DNA of 64,000 nucleotides from Bacteroidota bacterium (GCA_025963725.1 JAOQAE010000006.1:310001-374000), one strand, 5' to 3'. Shown: positions 31,581-41,417, numbered from the stretch's first letter. Numbers and translations: made by a program. Notes: generated from the letters alone by a model not told the origin.

Positions 31581-33500
31581 CTATTTCGTTCCCGCGAGCT
31601 GGTTGATCTTTGTCACTTTAAATTCTGTCCTCCGGTTTTGCTGATGCTCCTCTTCCTTACAATTAACGCCATTTCCACAGCTGTTCACCAGCGCCGATTC
31701 GCCATAACCTTTCCATTTCAGCCTGTTCGGGTCAATTCCTTTTTTGATGAGATATTCCACGGCAGCTTTTGCACGTTTTTCTGAAAGCACCTGGTTATAC
31801 CGGTCATCCGCCCTTGCATCGGTATGTGAGCTCAGTTCCACGCTGATCTGCGGGTTGTTGTTCAGCAATGTGATGAACTTATCAAGCTCAAGCGCCGCAT
31901 CTTTCCGGATCTTCCATTTATCAAGGTCGTAATAAATATTCTCCAGCACAATAGGCTTATCGATTTGCAATTTCTCCAGCTGGAAATTCACAACAAATGT
32001 TTCGGACTTCTTTTTATTTTCTGTGGATACAGTCACCACTTCCGGCTTCAGGTATCCGTCCATGATCGCCTGCACTTTGTATACAACGCCTTCCTTGAGC
32101 TTCATTGCGTATTTACCTTCTTCATCCACAGTCAATACACGGATCAGGCTATCCTTATTATTTCTCACCTCTACAATGGCATCGCTAAGCACCTCATTGC
32201 TGCCTTTCACTGTTACCTGACCTTTGAGGATCAGCTTCAGGTCCATTCTTATTTCGTAGATCTTATCCAGCTCGTTACGGTTGGATGAAATGTAGCCCGT
32301 CCTGTCATCATCGTTCAGCACAAATGCAAAATCATCTTTCGATGAGTTGATCGGGTAATTCAGGTTTTCCGGTACCGACCAGCTTTTGCCGTTGAACGTA
32401 GAGGAGAATATATCAAGTCCGCCCAGCGTGTTATGCGCATCGGATGAGAAATAGAACGTTCCGTCCTTATGCAGGTAAGGGAACATTTCGTTACCGGCTG
32501 TATTGATAGCGGCACCAAGGTTTTCCGGCGCTGACCATTCCAGGACACTGTCCTTGTTCATTGTACAGCTCACTTTGTAAAGGTCGGTTCCACCCATTCC
32601 TCCCGGCATATCCGAAATAAAATACAATGTTTTTCCATCCTGTGATAAAGCGGGATGTCCGCAAGAATACTCATTGCTGTTGAACGGCAGCTCTTCCAGG
32701 TTTGTCCACATGCCATTCTTCAGCTCTGCACGAAAGAGCTTTAAATTGCTTTCGTCCTTATCATTTTTCTTTAGCTTTTTCGAGCCCGAATAATTGCTGC
32801 GTGTAAAATACACCACTGTTCCTTCCTTGCTGAATACGGCAGGCCCTTCGTGATAGATGCCATTTACTTCGCCTTTCAGCGGCTCCGGTGCCGCCCAGGT
32901 TCCGTCATCATTCTTTTTGGAAAAGTACAGGTCGAGGTAAGAGCGGCCTGTCCAGCCGGTTTGCTTCTGCGCCGAGCTGAATGTTTGCTTATCCGCAGCG
33001 AACACAATTCCATCGGCAAAGATCACCTGTGAAAAAGCGGTAGTCACTTCAGGGATGTCCACCGTTTTCAAAGCATAGCGCGTGGAGTCGGAATAGAATT
33101 TATTGATGGAATCGCAGGAAGCAGCCAGCGTAAGCGCAACAGGATCGCTGTTCTTCACCTTCAGGTAGTTCTGGAACCATGTTTTGGCCTCCTTATAATT
33201 CCCATTGTTCATCAGCACTTTTGCATAGTAAAAAAGATTGGCAGGCTCAACACCGGGAATAGCAACCACTTCAGCATACCACTTCTCCGCATTCTTATAA
33301 TCGTTGTTCAGGCGGTACGAATCCGCGAGCTTGATCTTCACTTCATCTGAAGTTTTCTGGCCGAGTGACTTTGTGTAGTTATCGATCGCCTTGTTGTACT
33401 GCATCGTTTTATAGTACGCATCCCCTTTTTTAACATAGTAGCGGGAGCAGGAAGCAAGTGTAAGGCCGGCAAGCAACAGGAGAGTTATATGTGTTTTCAT
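31581..33500 (-). CDS. PorE-like OmpA lipoprotein (TPR - WD40/PD40 - CarboxypepD_reg - OmpA)
   Basis: 639 aa lipoprotein (lipobox TLASC). Order of parts: TPR helices (KKGDAYYKTMQYNKAIDNYT, NYKEAKTWFQNYLKVKNSDP); PD40-like propeller blades (HPALSQDGKTLYFISDMPGG, EMFPYLHKDGTFYFSSDAHN); a carboxypeptidase-regulatory-like sheet (LKGQVTVKGSNEVLSDAIVE); and a C-terminal OmpA domain (QISVELSSHTDARADDRYNQ, RLKWKGYGESALVNSCG). This is the architecture of P. gingivalis PorE, a T9SS outer-membrane component that binds peptidoglycan. It lies 18 bp behind PorP/SprF in one operon, which supports a T9SS role. Confidence 0.87.
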   Translation of the reverse strand: MKTHITLLLLAGLTLASCSRYYVKKGDAYYKTMQYNKAIDNYTKSLGQKTSDEVKIKLADSYRLNNDYKNAEKWYAEVVAIPGVEPANLFYYAKVLMNNGNYKEAKTWFQNYLKVKNSDPVALTLAASCDSINKFYSDSTRYALKTVDIPEVTTAFSQVIFADGIVFAADKQTFSSAQKQTGWTGRSYLDLYFSKKNDDGTWAAPEPLKGEVNGIYHEGPAVFSKEGTVVYFTRSNYSGSKKLKKNDKDESNLKLFRAELKNGMWTNLEELPFNSNEYSCGHPALSQDGKTLYFISDMPGGMGGTDLYKVSCTMNKDSVLEWSAPENLGAAINTAGNEMFPYLHKDGTFYFSSDAHNTLGGLDIFSSTFNGKSWSVPENLNYPINSSKDDFAFVLNDDDRTGYISSNRNELDKIYEIRMDLKLILKGQVTVKGSNEVLSDAIVEVRNNKDSLIRVLTVDEEGKYAMKLKEGVVYKVQAIMDGYLKPEVVTVSTENKKKSETFVVNFQLEKLQIDKPIVLENIYYDLDKWKIRKDAALELDKFITLLNNNPQISVELSSHTDARADDRYNQVLSEKRAKAAVEYLIKKGIDPNRLKWKGYGESALVNSCGNGVNCKEEEHQQNRRTEFKVTKINQLAGTK

Positions 33501-33518
33501 GGCATTCAGTTTTTTTGA

Positions 33519-34442
33519 TTAGAAATAACGCGGTGTTTTTACTTTCACCAGCTCCCTGCCAAAATCGTATCCGATCATGATCTCGTGGGTGCCGGAGGAA
33601 TAATTTCTGATCTTCGAGGTGGTATAGTCGTAAGCATAGCCGATGCGGAAGCGGTTATTGGTCTGGTATTCGATCATCGCTGTGAATGCATCATTGGTGC
33701 GGTAAGAAACGCCGAACCATAGCTGGTCGCGGTACAGCAGGTTTACGTTCAGGTCGGCTTCCAGCGGAGCTGCAGGAACATATTTCAACAGGATGGAAGG
33801 CTTTAGCTTGAAGGAGCTGTTCAGGTCGAACACATAGCCCGACACTGCATAATAATGCCTGCGCACAAAGCTGGTACGGTTCACGTTCATCCCGAAATTA
33901 TTATCAGGGTCGTATGCCACTAACGAAGGAACCGAGATCCCTGCATACCATCTTTCGGCATAATAATACAGCCCTGTTCCGAACTTCGGAAGCCATGCCG
34001 TGCTGCGGTTTCCTACAAACACCTGGTCGTTGTTATCCCAGATCACAAGGTCATCGAATTTATACGTATATCTTGAAACACCTGCTTTGATGCCGAATGC
34101 AAGCTTCCCTTCGCCCAGCTTCAGGTGATAGGAGTAATTAGCATACAGGTCGGTTTGATCGGTAACGCCGATGTGATCATTGGAAACGATGAGCCCGAGC
34201 CCCATTTTCTCATTGTTAAAAGGCCCGTCAACTGCGAGGATAGAGGTTTTTGGGGCACCTTCAAGCCCGGCCCACTGCGTACGGTGGAGCAGGCTGGAGC
34301 TGATGTATTTGTGGCTTCCCGCATAAGCAGGGTTCAGCAGCAGCCCGTTGAACATATACTGGCTTACCATAATATCCTGCTGCGCGCTTAGGCTAAAGCG
34401 GAGAAGGAAAAACAGTACCGGGAGGAGTATTACTTTTTTCAT
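33519..34442 (-). CDS. PorP/SprF-family outer-membrane protein
   Basis: 307 aa with a signal peptide (KKVILLPVLFFLLRFSLSAQ). The N-terminal signature QQDIMVSQYMFNGLLLNPAY then AGSHKYISSSLLHRTQWAGL, and the internal FGIKAGVSRYTYKFDDLV and the ending HEIMIGYDFGRELVKVKTPR, are typical of the PorP/SprF barrel family. SprF-like proteins are needed for the export or surface attachment of cargo with type-B sorting domains. The cargo gene lies 20 bp upstream and the PorE-like gene 18 bp downstream. Confidence 0.93.
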   Translation of the reverse strand: MKKVILLPVLFFLLRFSLSAQQDIMVSQYMFNGLLLNPAYAGSHKYISSSLLHRTQWAGLEGAPKTSILAVDGPFNNEKMGLGLIVSNDHIGVTDQTDLYANYSYHLKLGEGKLAFGIKAGVSRYTYKFDDLVIWDNNDQVFVGNRSTAWLPKFGTGLYYYAERWYAGISVPSLVAYDPDNNFGMNVNRTSFVRRHYYAVSGYVFDLNSSFKLKPSILLKYVPAAPLEADLNVNLLYRDQLWFGVSYRTNDAFTAMIEYQTNNRFRIGYAYDYTTSKIRNYSSGTHEIMIGYDFGRELVKVKTPRYF

Positions 34443-34462
34443 GGTGTATCAGTTAAGGTTGA

Positions 34463-35572
34463 TTAATGTCTTTTCAATTCCACATAGCCTTTCAGCACCA
34501 GCTCTGTTGATCTGATCTCGAGGATGGCGAAGTAAGTTCCGTCGGGCAGCTCTTCGCCCTTTGAGTTATAGCCATTCCACTGGTTGTTGTAGTTCGGCTT
34601 CTGGTAAACAATGTTTCCCCAGCGGTTAAAAATGGTAAGCACGTTATCAGGATATTCTTCCAAGCCATGAACGATGAAAATATCATTTGCCCCGTCGCTG
34701 TTTGGCGTAAAGCCGGAAGGCAGCTCCACCATTACAGGCTGGTCGAGTGAAATGGACGCGGTTGCGGTGCAGGCATTGGAATCGGAAACCACTACGCTAT
34801 AGGCGCCGGCAGTTAAGCCGGCAAGGTCCTGCGTGTGCTGACCGTTCGACCATGCATATAGATAGGGGCTCACACCGCCTGACACAGAAAGGTCGACGGA
34901 GCCGTCGTTTCCGAGATAGGTGCTTACATTATATCCTGCAACCGGCTCCGGGCTGTATAAGCTGAGGCTGATGGCCGGAGGCTGGGAAATTACGGCGGTA
35001 TCTTTCGTTATGCAGCCATGGTAATCTACAACGGTCACCACATAGGTTCCCGCCGTTAAGTTCACCGCATTTGCGCTCTGAGAGCCATTTGACCAGAAAT
35101 AAGAATATGGGGAGGTACCGCCGCTTACATTGGTCATCACATACCCGGTAGCGGCGCCATTGCACAATACGTTCTGCTGAACAAGCACATCGTTCAGCGG
35201 AAGCGGCTGGGTAAGTGTAACTACCGCAGTGTCCATGCAGCCGTTCTGGTCGGTAACAACAACGGAATACACCGAAGCGGTAAGGCCGGTAAGGTCTTCC
35301 GTAACCGCGCCGTTGCTCCAGCTGTAGGTATACGGGGCAAGTCCGCCGCTCATTGTTACATTCACAGCTCCGGTGGCGGCACCATTGCAGCCCGGGTTGG
35401 TAATTGTATAGTTAAGCTGCACGGAATCGCAGGCACCCTGCGCCATGAGGTGATGATTGTTGCATAAAAAAACAGAAAGGCTGAAGATCAAAGCCGAAAG
35501 CCTTTGCAGTATGGAAGTACAGGTACTTAGAAGCTGAGCTTTTTGTATACCGGGAAGTAATGGTCTTTTCAT
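34463..35572 (-). CDS. T9SS type-B cargo with SprB-like repeats
   Basis: 369 aa. An N-terminal hydrophobic signal is followed by SprB-type repeats, each starting with C-N-G-A-A-T-G and containing G-G-x-x-P-Y-x-Y-x-W-S-N-G (for example TNPGCNGAATGAVNVTMSGG and APYTYSWSNGAVTEDLTGLT; three to four copies). The last 90 residues are the gliding-motility-associated type-B sorting domain (LPSGFTPNSDGANDIFIVHG ... NRWGNIVYQKPNYNNQWNGY ... LPDGTYFAILEI). It is the first gene of the PorP/PorE operon and likely a surface-exposed adhesin-like protein. Confidence 0.9.
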   Translation of the reverse strand: MKRPLLPGIQKAQLLSTCTSILQRLSALIFSLSVFLCNNHHLMAQGACDSVQLNYTITNPGCNGAATGAVNVTMSGGLAPYTYSWSNGAVTEDLTGLTASVYSVVVTDQNGCMDTAVVTLTQPLPLNDVLVQQNVLCNGAATGYVMTNVSGGTSPYSYFWSNGSQSANAVNLTAGTYVVTVVDYHGCITKDTAVISQPPAISLSLYSPEPVAGYNVSTYLGNDGSVDLSVSGGVSPYLYAWSNGQHTQDLAGLTAGAYSVVVSDSNACTATASISLDQPVMVELPSGFTPNSDGANDIFIVHGLEEYPDNVLTIFNRWGNIVYQKPNYNNQWNGYNSKGEELPDGTYFAILEIRSTELVLKGYVELKRH

Positions 35573-35780
35573 AGCATTTAATGTTATTTAAAGCTAAATT
35601 AGACCAGTAATATGCCACCGCAGCCGTCCATTCGGTAACAGGCGGCTTTCTATAGCCGAACCTACCTAAATCGTGTCCCGGAACTTCTCCCCTGTAAACC
35701 GCTAATCCTCAAATGGGTATTAACATCAACATCTCTCCGAAAAGCATGCCCGCTTCCGCCTCACCAAAGCAAATAAACCG

Positions 35781-35788
35781 TAAATTTG
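35781..35788 (+). promoter_or_regulatory. putative -7 box (TAAATTTG) for fumC
   Basis: An exact TAnnTTTG match 47 bp before the fumC ATG, in the 263 bp gap between divergent genes. No clear -33 TTTG at 19 bp. The rest of the gap holds no gene that I can see. Confidence 0.35.
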
Positions 35789-35835
35789 ACGCTGTTAATC
35801 TCAGTACTAAAATCTAATTATCTCTATACAGCATT

Positions 35836-37233
35836 ATGGAATACAGAATTGAAACAGACACCATGGGCGAGGTGAAAGTACCTGCCGATAAATACTGGGG
35901 CGCACAAACGGAACGCTCACGCAACAATTTTAAAATAGGGCCTGAGGCAAGCATGCCAAAGGAGATCATTTATGCTTTCGGCTACCTGAAAAAGGCGGCT
36001 GCAATGGCCAACCACGAGCTCGGGGTTTTATCGGCAGAGAAAAAAGACCTGATCGCAAAAGCATGCGATGAAATTATTGCAGGCAAGCTGGACGACCAGT
36101 TCCCTTTAGTGATCTGGCAAACCGGCTCCGGAACGCAGTCGAACATGAACGCCAACGAAGTGATCGCTTACCGTGCACACGTATTGAGCGGCGGAAACCT
36201 GGCCGACGAGAAAAAAGTGCTGCACCCGAATGATGATGTGAACAAATCGCAGTCGTCGAACGATACCTACCCTACTGCCATGCACATTGCGGCATACAAA
36301 CAGGTGGTGGATATTACCCTCCCGGGAATGGAAAAGCTGAGGAACACGCTCCGGAAAAAATCGGAAGATTATAAAAATATTGTAAAAACCGGCCGCACCC
36401 ACTTTATGGATGCTACGCCATTAACGCTCGGACAGGAGTTCTCCGGCTATGCGCAACAGATGACCAACAGCATCCGCGCTGTGAAAAATGCGCTGGAAAT
36501 GGTAAGTGAGCTGGCGCTGGGCGGAACTGCCGTTGGAACCGGGCTGAACACTCCCAAGGGATACGATGTGCTGGTTGCAAAAAAGATCGCGGACCTTACC
36601 GGTTTGCCTTTTGTAACTGCACCGAATAAATTTGAAGCCCTTGCCGCTCACGATGCCATGGTGGAATTATCTGGCGCCTTAAAACGCTCTGCGGTTTCAC
36701 TTATGAAGATCGCGAACGATATCCGTATGCTTTCCTCAGGGCCGCGCAGCGGGATCGGCGAGATCATTATTCCGGACAACGAGCCGGGATCGTCCATTAT
36801 GCCGGGCAAGGTAAACCCTACCCAGCCGGAAGCCATGACAATGGTTTGTGCACAGGTGATGGGCAATGATGTGGCGGTTTCGATCGGCGGATCAAACGGG
36901 CATTTTGAGCTCAACGTGTTCAAGCCGCTCATCGCTGCAAATGTATTGCAGTCGGCACGACTCATCGGCGATGCCTGCGTTTCCTTCAACGATAAATGCG
37001 CGGAAGGCATAGAGCCGAACCTCGAGATCATTAAGAAGCACATGGAGAACTCGCTCATGCTGGTAACTGCCCTCAACACGCACATCGGTTATGAGAAAGC
37101 TGCCAAGATCGCGAAAACGGCGCACAAGGGAAACAAGACCCTTCGCGAAGCCGCCATCGAGCTGGGATATGTAACAAACGAGCAGTTCGACCAATGGGTA
37201 AGGCCGGAGGACATGACCGGATCCATGAAATAA
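35836..37233 (+). CDS. fumC: fumarate hydratase, class II
   Basis: 465 aa, the normal size for FumC. The signature [20 protein letters not shown] is complete. The earlier conserved segments are [39 protein letters not shown] and [20 protein letters not shown]; the catalytic Ser is in the GSS loop and the His in GRTHFMD. It hydrates fumarate to L-malate in the TCA cycle without an iron-sulfur cluster. Monocistronic, ended by a terminator hairpin. Confidence 0.97.
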   Translation: MEYRIETDTMGEVKVPADKYWGAQTERSRNNFKIGPEASMPKEIIYAFGYLKKAAAMANHELGVLSAEKKDLIAKACDEIIAGKLDDQFPLVIWQTGSGTQSNMNANEVIAYRAHVLSGGNLADEKKVLHPNDDVNKSQSSNDTYPTAMHIAAYKQVVDITLPGMEKLRNTLRKKSEDYKNIVKTGRTHFMDATPLTLGQEFSGYAQQMTNSIRAVKNALEMVSELALGGTAVGTGLNTPKGYDVLVAKKIADLTGLPFVTAPNKFEALAAHDAMVELSGALKRSAVSLMKIANDIRMLSSGPRSGIGEIIIPDNEPGSSIMPGKVNPTQPEAMTMVCAQVMGNDVAVSIGGSNGHFELNVFKPLIAANVLQSARLIGDACVSFNDKCAEGIEPNLEIIKKHMENSLMLVTALNTHIGYEKAAKIAKTAHKGNKTLREAAIELGYVTNEQFDQWVRPEDMTGSMK

Positions 37234-37241
37234 TAAAAGCA

Positions 37242-37270
37242 ATCCCCTCTCTGCGCGAGAGGGGATCTTT
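37242..37270 (+). terminator. terminator after fumC
   Basis: The 10-bp stem ATCCCCTCTC / GAGAGGGGAT with a 5-nt loop (TGCGC) is followed by CTTTAT. Confidence 0.85.
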
Positions 37271-37331
37271 ATACTAACTGTTCTCAAAAAGCGTTATAAG
37301 CAACCATCCCCTGTTATTTAAATCCTTCACA

Positions 37332-38018
37332 TTGAAAAAGCACTTTTCCATATTTTTCCTTTTCGCATGCATCTTCCTTTCGAAATTGAATGCGCAAACG
37401 GATACGGTGATCAACGGGAAGCATTATAAGATAGTGGAGGAAAGCAAGGGAACGCCTGCCGACAGCATCGCGAAGCAGGTAAAAAAGAAAAAACACATCC
37501 CTCCTACCGACAGTACTTTTGTGCTGAACAATAAAAAGCTGAAATATTACAACAGCTGGCTTACCGCCGGCGCTGGAATCCAACAGAACCTTACTTACAA
37601 GCGCAAATACGGGTTTGCCGGTGGAGTTGATTTTAACGTCCACATTTCACATCATTACTTCCAGCTGGGCACTGTGATCACGGGTGAAAAATTCGGCTCG
37701 TACGACAATTATAATTTTCACGTCGGCTACGGAAAGCGCTTCGAGGACAAAGATCTTCATGCCGCGGCATTCGTTGGCATCTCCTATTCTTCGGGATATG
37801 CAAAAGTGGATTCTTCAGGGAGATATGAACGGCATTACAAAGAGCCGGGTATTTACATTGAGGGGCAGGTAGTGAAGAAATTAACCTATGATGTAGGCGT
37901 TGGCGTAAGCATTTTCGGGGATTACAACCAGGAACAGGCGATCGTTGGCGGGCGCTTCATTATCTATTTCTCCGGGGCTTACCAGGGGAAGAACAATACA
38001 CAATACAGGGGAAAGTAA
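37332..38018 (+). CDS. secreted / outer-membrane beta-barrel-like protein
   Basis: 228 aa starting with TTG; there is no in-frame ATG upstream before a stop and none in the signal peptide KKHFSIFFLFACIFLSKLNA. After a Lys-rich linker the protein shows alternating aromatic strands (SWLTAGAGIQQNLTYKRKYG, SGYAKVDSSGRYERHYKEPG, AIVGGRFIIYFSGAYQGKN), suggesting an outer-membrane barrel. Function unknown. It is followed by a GTCATGCCGTG repeat and convergent manC. Confidence 0.65.
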   Translation: MKKHFSIFFLFACIFLSKLNAQTDTVINGKHYKIVEESKGTPADSIAKQVKKKKHIPPTDSTFVLNNKKLKYYNSWLTAGAGIQQNLTYKRKYGFAGGVDFNVHISHHYFQLGTVITGEKFGSYDNYNFHVGYGKRFEDKDLHAAAFVGISYSSGYAKVDSSGRYERHYKEPGIYIEGQVVKKLTYDVGVGVSIFGDYNQEQAIVGGRFIIYFSGAYQGKNNTQYRGK

Positions 38019-38041
38019 AATAGGTTAACACGAGTGTTTAT

Positions 38042-38096
38042 GTCATGCCGTGCGCGCCTGCCCCGGACCTGATCCGGGGACACGGCATCTCTCTAT
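38042..38096. repeat. GTCATGCCGTG-type palindromic repeat (single arm)
   Basis: Starts GTCATGCCGTGCGCGCCTGC and contains the palindrome CCCCGGACCTGATCCGGGG, then CACGGCATCTCTC. Same unit as the arms of the element at 10155-10281. Confidence 0.75.
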
Positions 38097-38100
38097 AATC

Positions 38101-39189
38101 TCAGACGAACTTCTCACCTTTCAACACCTTCGCATCATTCACAAAGGTCCTGATCTGCTGCTCATCTTCTTTTCGGCAGATCAGCAGGATGCCATCCGAT
38201 TCAACTACAATATAATCTTCCAGTCCCTGCATTACTACCAGCTTGTCTTTGGGAACATTCACAATGCAGTTTTTGGAATCGTAAAGCATTACATTTTTTC
38301 CCACAACGGCATTCTCGTTCTCATCATGCTTGATATGATCGTACAATGATCCCCATGTCCCGAGGTCGCTCCAGCCGATGATGGAAGAACGCACATATAC
38401 ATTATCGGCCTTCTCGAGGATCGCGTAATCGATGGAAATATTCTTACAGTTAATGTATGCCTTCGCAATAAATTCCTCTTCCTTCGGCGTGTTATACACA
38501 TCATTGCCTTCGCTGAAAAGAGTGTGCATTTCCGGCGCATGCTGCTCAAAGGCATTGATCACGCTTTTAACGCTCCAGATGAAGATCCCGGAATTCCACA
38601 GGAAGTCGCCGCTCTGCAAAAAGAATTTCGCCATTTCCAGCTCCGGCTTTTCCGTAAATGTTTTTACTTTTTTAATACGCTTGTCCTTTTCCTTTACGGA
38701 AGATTCATTGAACTGGATATAGCCGTAGCCCGTATCCGGACGGCTTGGACGGATGCCCAATGTTACGAGGCAATCTTCCGAGGCTGCTTTTACATAGCAG
38801 GCTTTCACCGCTTTGATGAAGGTATCCTCCTTGGTGATAAGATGGTCGGAAGGCGCAACCACGATCAGCGCATCGGGGTTGATCTGGTTGATCTTATAAG
38901 AAGCATAAGCAACGCAGGGCGCCGTATTTTTACGTGCAGGCTCGCTTAATATATTCCGGATGTCGATCCCTTTGATCTGTTGTTTTACCAGGTCAACATA
39001 GGAATCGTTGGTGACAATGAAAATATTCTCTTTGGGACAGAGGCGCAAAAAGCGGCTGTAGGTCTGCTGAAGCAGCGTTTGCCCCGTTCCGAGTATATCG
39101 ATGAACTGCTTCGGATGTGCCGTTCTGCTCATCGGCCAGAAGCGGCTTCCCACTCCACCGGCCATTATCACGCAATAATTATTTTTCAA
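38101..39189 (-). CDS. manC: mannose-1-phosphate guanylyltransferase
   Basis: 362 aa nucleotidyltransferase without the C-terminal isomerase domain found in bifunctional enzymes. The N-terminal pyrophosphorylase motif is VIMAGGVGSRFWPMSRTAHP then KQF. The other family landmarks are VVAPSDHLI, LGIRPSRPDTGYGYIQ, FTEKPELEMAKFFLQSGDFL then WNSGIFIW, and ISIDYAILEKADNVYVRSS. It makes GDP-mannose for surface polysaccharide. On the right a repeat-filled gap separates it from the aminotransferase gene on the same strand. Confidence 0.94.
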   Translation of the reverse strand: MKNNYCVIMAGGVGSRFWPMSRTAHPKQFIDILGTGQTLLQQTYSRFLRLCPKENIFIVTNDSYVDLVKQQIKGIDIRNILSEPARKNTAPCVAYASYKINQINPDALIVVAPSDHLITKEDTFIKAVKACYVKAASEDCLVTLGIRPSRPDTGYGYIQFNESSVKEKDKRIKKVKTFTEKPELEMAKFFLQSGDFLWNSGIFIWSVKSVINAFEQHAPEMHTLFSEGNDVYNTPKEEEFIAKAYINCKNISIDYAILEKADNVYVRSSIIGWSDLGTWGSLYDHIKHDENENAVVGKNVMLYDSKNCIVNVPKDKLVVMQGLEDYIVVESDGILLICRKEDEQQIRTFVNDAKVLKGEKFV

Positions 39190-39219
39190 AACGCTCTGAT
39201 TATTCAGGTTAATATTTCA

Positions 39220-39285
39220 ACGAATAACGAATCTATGCGAATAGCGAATCTATATTCGTTATTCGTACAATTCGTTATTCGTTGA
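39220..39285. repeat. CGAATAACGAATC / ATTCGTTATTCG repeat
   Basis: The unit CGAATAACGAATC, then GCGAATAGCGAATC, is followed by the inverted ATTCGTTATTCGT twice, filling the gap between manC and the aminotransferase. Same family as at 2457, 14329 and 16388. Confidence 0.65.
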
Positions 39286-40578
39286 TTATTTTAATTTCTT
39301 TAAAGCAGCCCTTAAATTTTCGATCACGCCATCCACATCTTCCAGCCTGCAGGTTCCAACCGATAAGCGGTACCAGCTCGAATCGGCCGATGCGCCAAAA
39401 GCATAGAACGGCACCAGCGCCACTTTTGCTTCATCCAGGATGTATTTGGTAACATCCTGCGTTGTGCTCAACACGGCTCCCGCTTCTGTTTTTTGTCCGT
39501 GCAGCGAGAATTGCACCGTAAGGTAAATAGCTGCCTCCGGCGCGATCGCATCCACTTTGTAGCCTTCCGCCTTCAGGCTTTGAAAGCCTTTGTAGAAGCC
39601 CACCAAACGGTCGTTGATCTTTGATTTGATATCGGCAAGGAAGGTATCGTATCCTGCAAGGTCGTTCAGGTATACCGCCGTTGCCAGCTGCTCCGCCTTC
39701 GGTGCCCATGCGCCAACGTGCGTGAGGATCGATTTCATTTTATCGATTATTTTTTTCGGGCCCATGCTCCAGCCAACGCGTACGCCGGTTGCAGCAAGGG
39801 ATTTGGAGATCCCGTCAACAAACACCGTATAATTTTTCATTTCCGGGCGAAGCGATACCGGGTCGAAATGCTGTGTATTGCCATGTGTTAATGCCCAGTA
39901 GATCTGGTCATACATCAGGTACAAAGGCTTTTTCTTTTCCGCATTGCGCTTTACGTTCTCCGCAAGGATCATATCGCAGATCTCTTCTAAATCTTTTTTG
40001 CGGAAGGTTGTTCCTGTAGGGTTTAGCGGTGAGCACAGCGCGATAAGGTTGGCAGAAGCAATATGCGGCTGCAGGTCGGCTGCGGTAGGCATGAACTTGT
40101 TCTCAGGGGTGGTTTCTATCAGCACCTGCTTTGCATTGTTCAGGTAGGTGTAGTGATTGTTATTCCAGGATGGCACAGGGAATAACACCGTATCGCCCGC
40201 ATCCACCAGTGCCCTGAAAATAGCATAGATCACGGGGCGTGCGCCGCCTGCGATCACGATCTCATCTGTTTTATAATCCAATCCGCCGCGCTCCTTCAGC
40301 AGCTTCGATACCGCAGTGCGAAGCTCCAGCATGCCATCTGCAGCAGGGTAATTGGTCATGTCGTTCTCGTATTCCGTAATGATCGCCTTCTTCAGTTCTG
40401 CAGGGATCGGGAACACTTTCGGATTAAAATCGCCGATGGTAAGGTTATACACCTTCTCGCCTTTTTTGATCTTTTCGTTCACCTCGGCGGCAAGCTTAAT
40501 GATCTCGGAGCCGATAATATTCTCGGCAAGCTTCGAAACTTTCAAATCAATATTCTGGTCAACTGCTGTATTGCTCAT
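39286..40578 (-). CDS. PLP-dependent aminotransferase, class I/II
   Basis: I choose ATG at 40578 (SNTAVDQNIDLKVSKLAENI), giving 430 aa. Fold-type I markers are LTIGDFNPKVFPIP, AGGARPVIYAIFRALVDAG, ALCSPLNPTGTTFRK, YLMYDQIYWALT, and the PLP lysine in FVDGISKSLAATGVRVGWSM, followed by an Arg-containing C-terminal domain (SSWYRLSVGTCRLEDVDGVI). It resembles aspartate or aromatic aminotransferases, but the substrate cannot be fixed from sequence alone. Confidence 0.88.
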   Translation of the reverse strand: MSNTAVDQNIDLKVSKLAENIIGSEIIKLAAEVNEKIKKGEKVYNLTIGDFNPKVFPIPAELKKAIITEYENDMTNYPAADGMLELRTAVSKLLKERGGLDYKTDEIVIAGGARPVIYAIFRALVDAGDTVLFPVPSWNNNHYTYLNNAKQVLIETTPENKFMPTAADLQPHIASANLIALCSPLNPTGTTFRKKDLEEICDMILAENVKRNAEKKKPLYLMYDQIYWALTHGNTQHFDPVSLRPEMKNYTVFVDGISKSLAATGVRVGWSMGPKKIIDKMKSILTHVGAWAPKAEQLATAVYLNDLAGYDTFLADIKSKINDRLVGFYKGFQSLKAEGYKVDAIAPEAAIYLTVQFSLHGQKTEAGAVLSTTQDVTKYILDEAKVALVPFYAFGASADSSWYRLSVGTCRLEDVDGVIENLRAALKKLK

Positions 40579-40714
40579 TATTAATAAAATTAGATCGTAA
40601 ATGAATAAACCTTCTCCCTTTCTCTCATGGCTCAAAAGAGCCAATTCCGCCGGAAGACAAATTTAAAAAAAACACAACAGGAAAGGGTATTTATGAGGAA
40701 ATATTTGAGAATTT

Positions 40715-41356
40715 TCAGGAATTAGCGGCAAATAGCGGGCTTGAGATCACCAATACTTCCGTGAGCGGATTGAACAGGTACTCGCGGTTGCTGCTTAACT
40801 CCTTGCACTTAAAGCGCTTACGCACCTGCACGCCTTTTACAAAATAGCGGCTTTTGTTGTAGCAAAAGGTGCTGCCTTCTTTCACATCTTCCAGCAAAAC
40901 GGTATCCTGCCGGTTATCGTATCGTTTCAGCACGCGCAGCAGGTTCATGTCGGAACAGCTGGATGCCGCCGGATTGCTCATGTAGCGCTTCAATGCTTCG
41001 ATCACATCGATCGGGAAGACCTCGTAATCCATGAACTGCCGCATCAGCAGCTTGTATTCCTGCTTCCACTCTTCACCATGCGGCTTCACCCTGTCCTGCC
41101 GCTTGTTCCAGTTGGTCAGGTGCGCGATCTCATGCACCAGCGTGATGAGAAACGCATATTTGTTCATGTCGTGGTTGATGGTGATCTGGTGGTTCTCGCC
41201 TCTCACGGGCGGACGGTAATCTCCATACTTGGAAGAGCGGCTTTTTTTGATGCGCAGCTTGAAATCATGCACATAGATCCATTCGGCGATCACGGGGACC
41301 GCCTTTTCGGGAATGTACTTATAAAGAATTGATTGATTGCGCTCGAGCTGATCCAT
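40715..41356 (-). CDS. SprT-like zinc-metalloprotease domain protein
   Basis: The frame runs to 41446, but ATG 41356 (MDQLERNQSILYKYIPEKAV) is the sensible start (213 aa). The SprT core is visible as FLITLVHEIAHLTNWNKRQD with the H-E-x-x-H zinc motif, then KPHGEEWKQEYKLLM with the third His. A C-terminal zinc-ribbon-like or beta part follows (GSTFCYNKSRYFVKGVQVRK). A role in DNA-protein crosslink repair is known for eukaryotic relatives; bacterial function is open. Confidence 0.85.
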   Translation of the reverse strand: MDQLERNQSILYKYIPEKAVPVIAEWIYVHDFKLRIKKSRSSKYGDYRPPVRGENHQITINHDMNKYAFLITLVHEIAHLTNWNKRQDRVKPHGEEWKQEYKLLMRQFMDYEVFPIDVIEALKRYMSNPAASSCSDMNLLRVLKRYDNRQDTVLLEDVKEGSTFCYNKSRYFVKGVQVRKRFKCKELSSNREYLFNPLTEVLVISSPLFAANS

Positions 41357-41417
41357 TTTTGACGCTGCAAATTTACGAACGAAGTGTGGATAGGAACACG
41401 AATTTATTTTAACAAAT

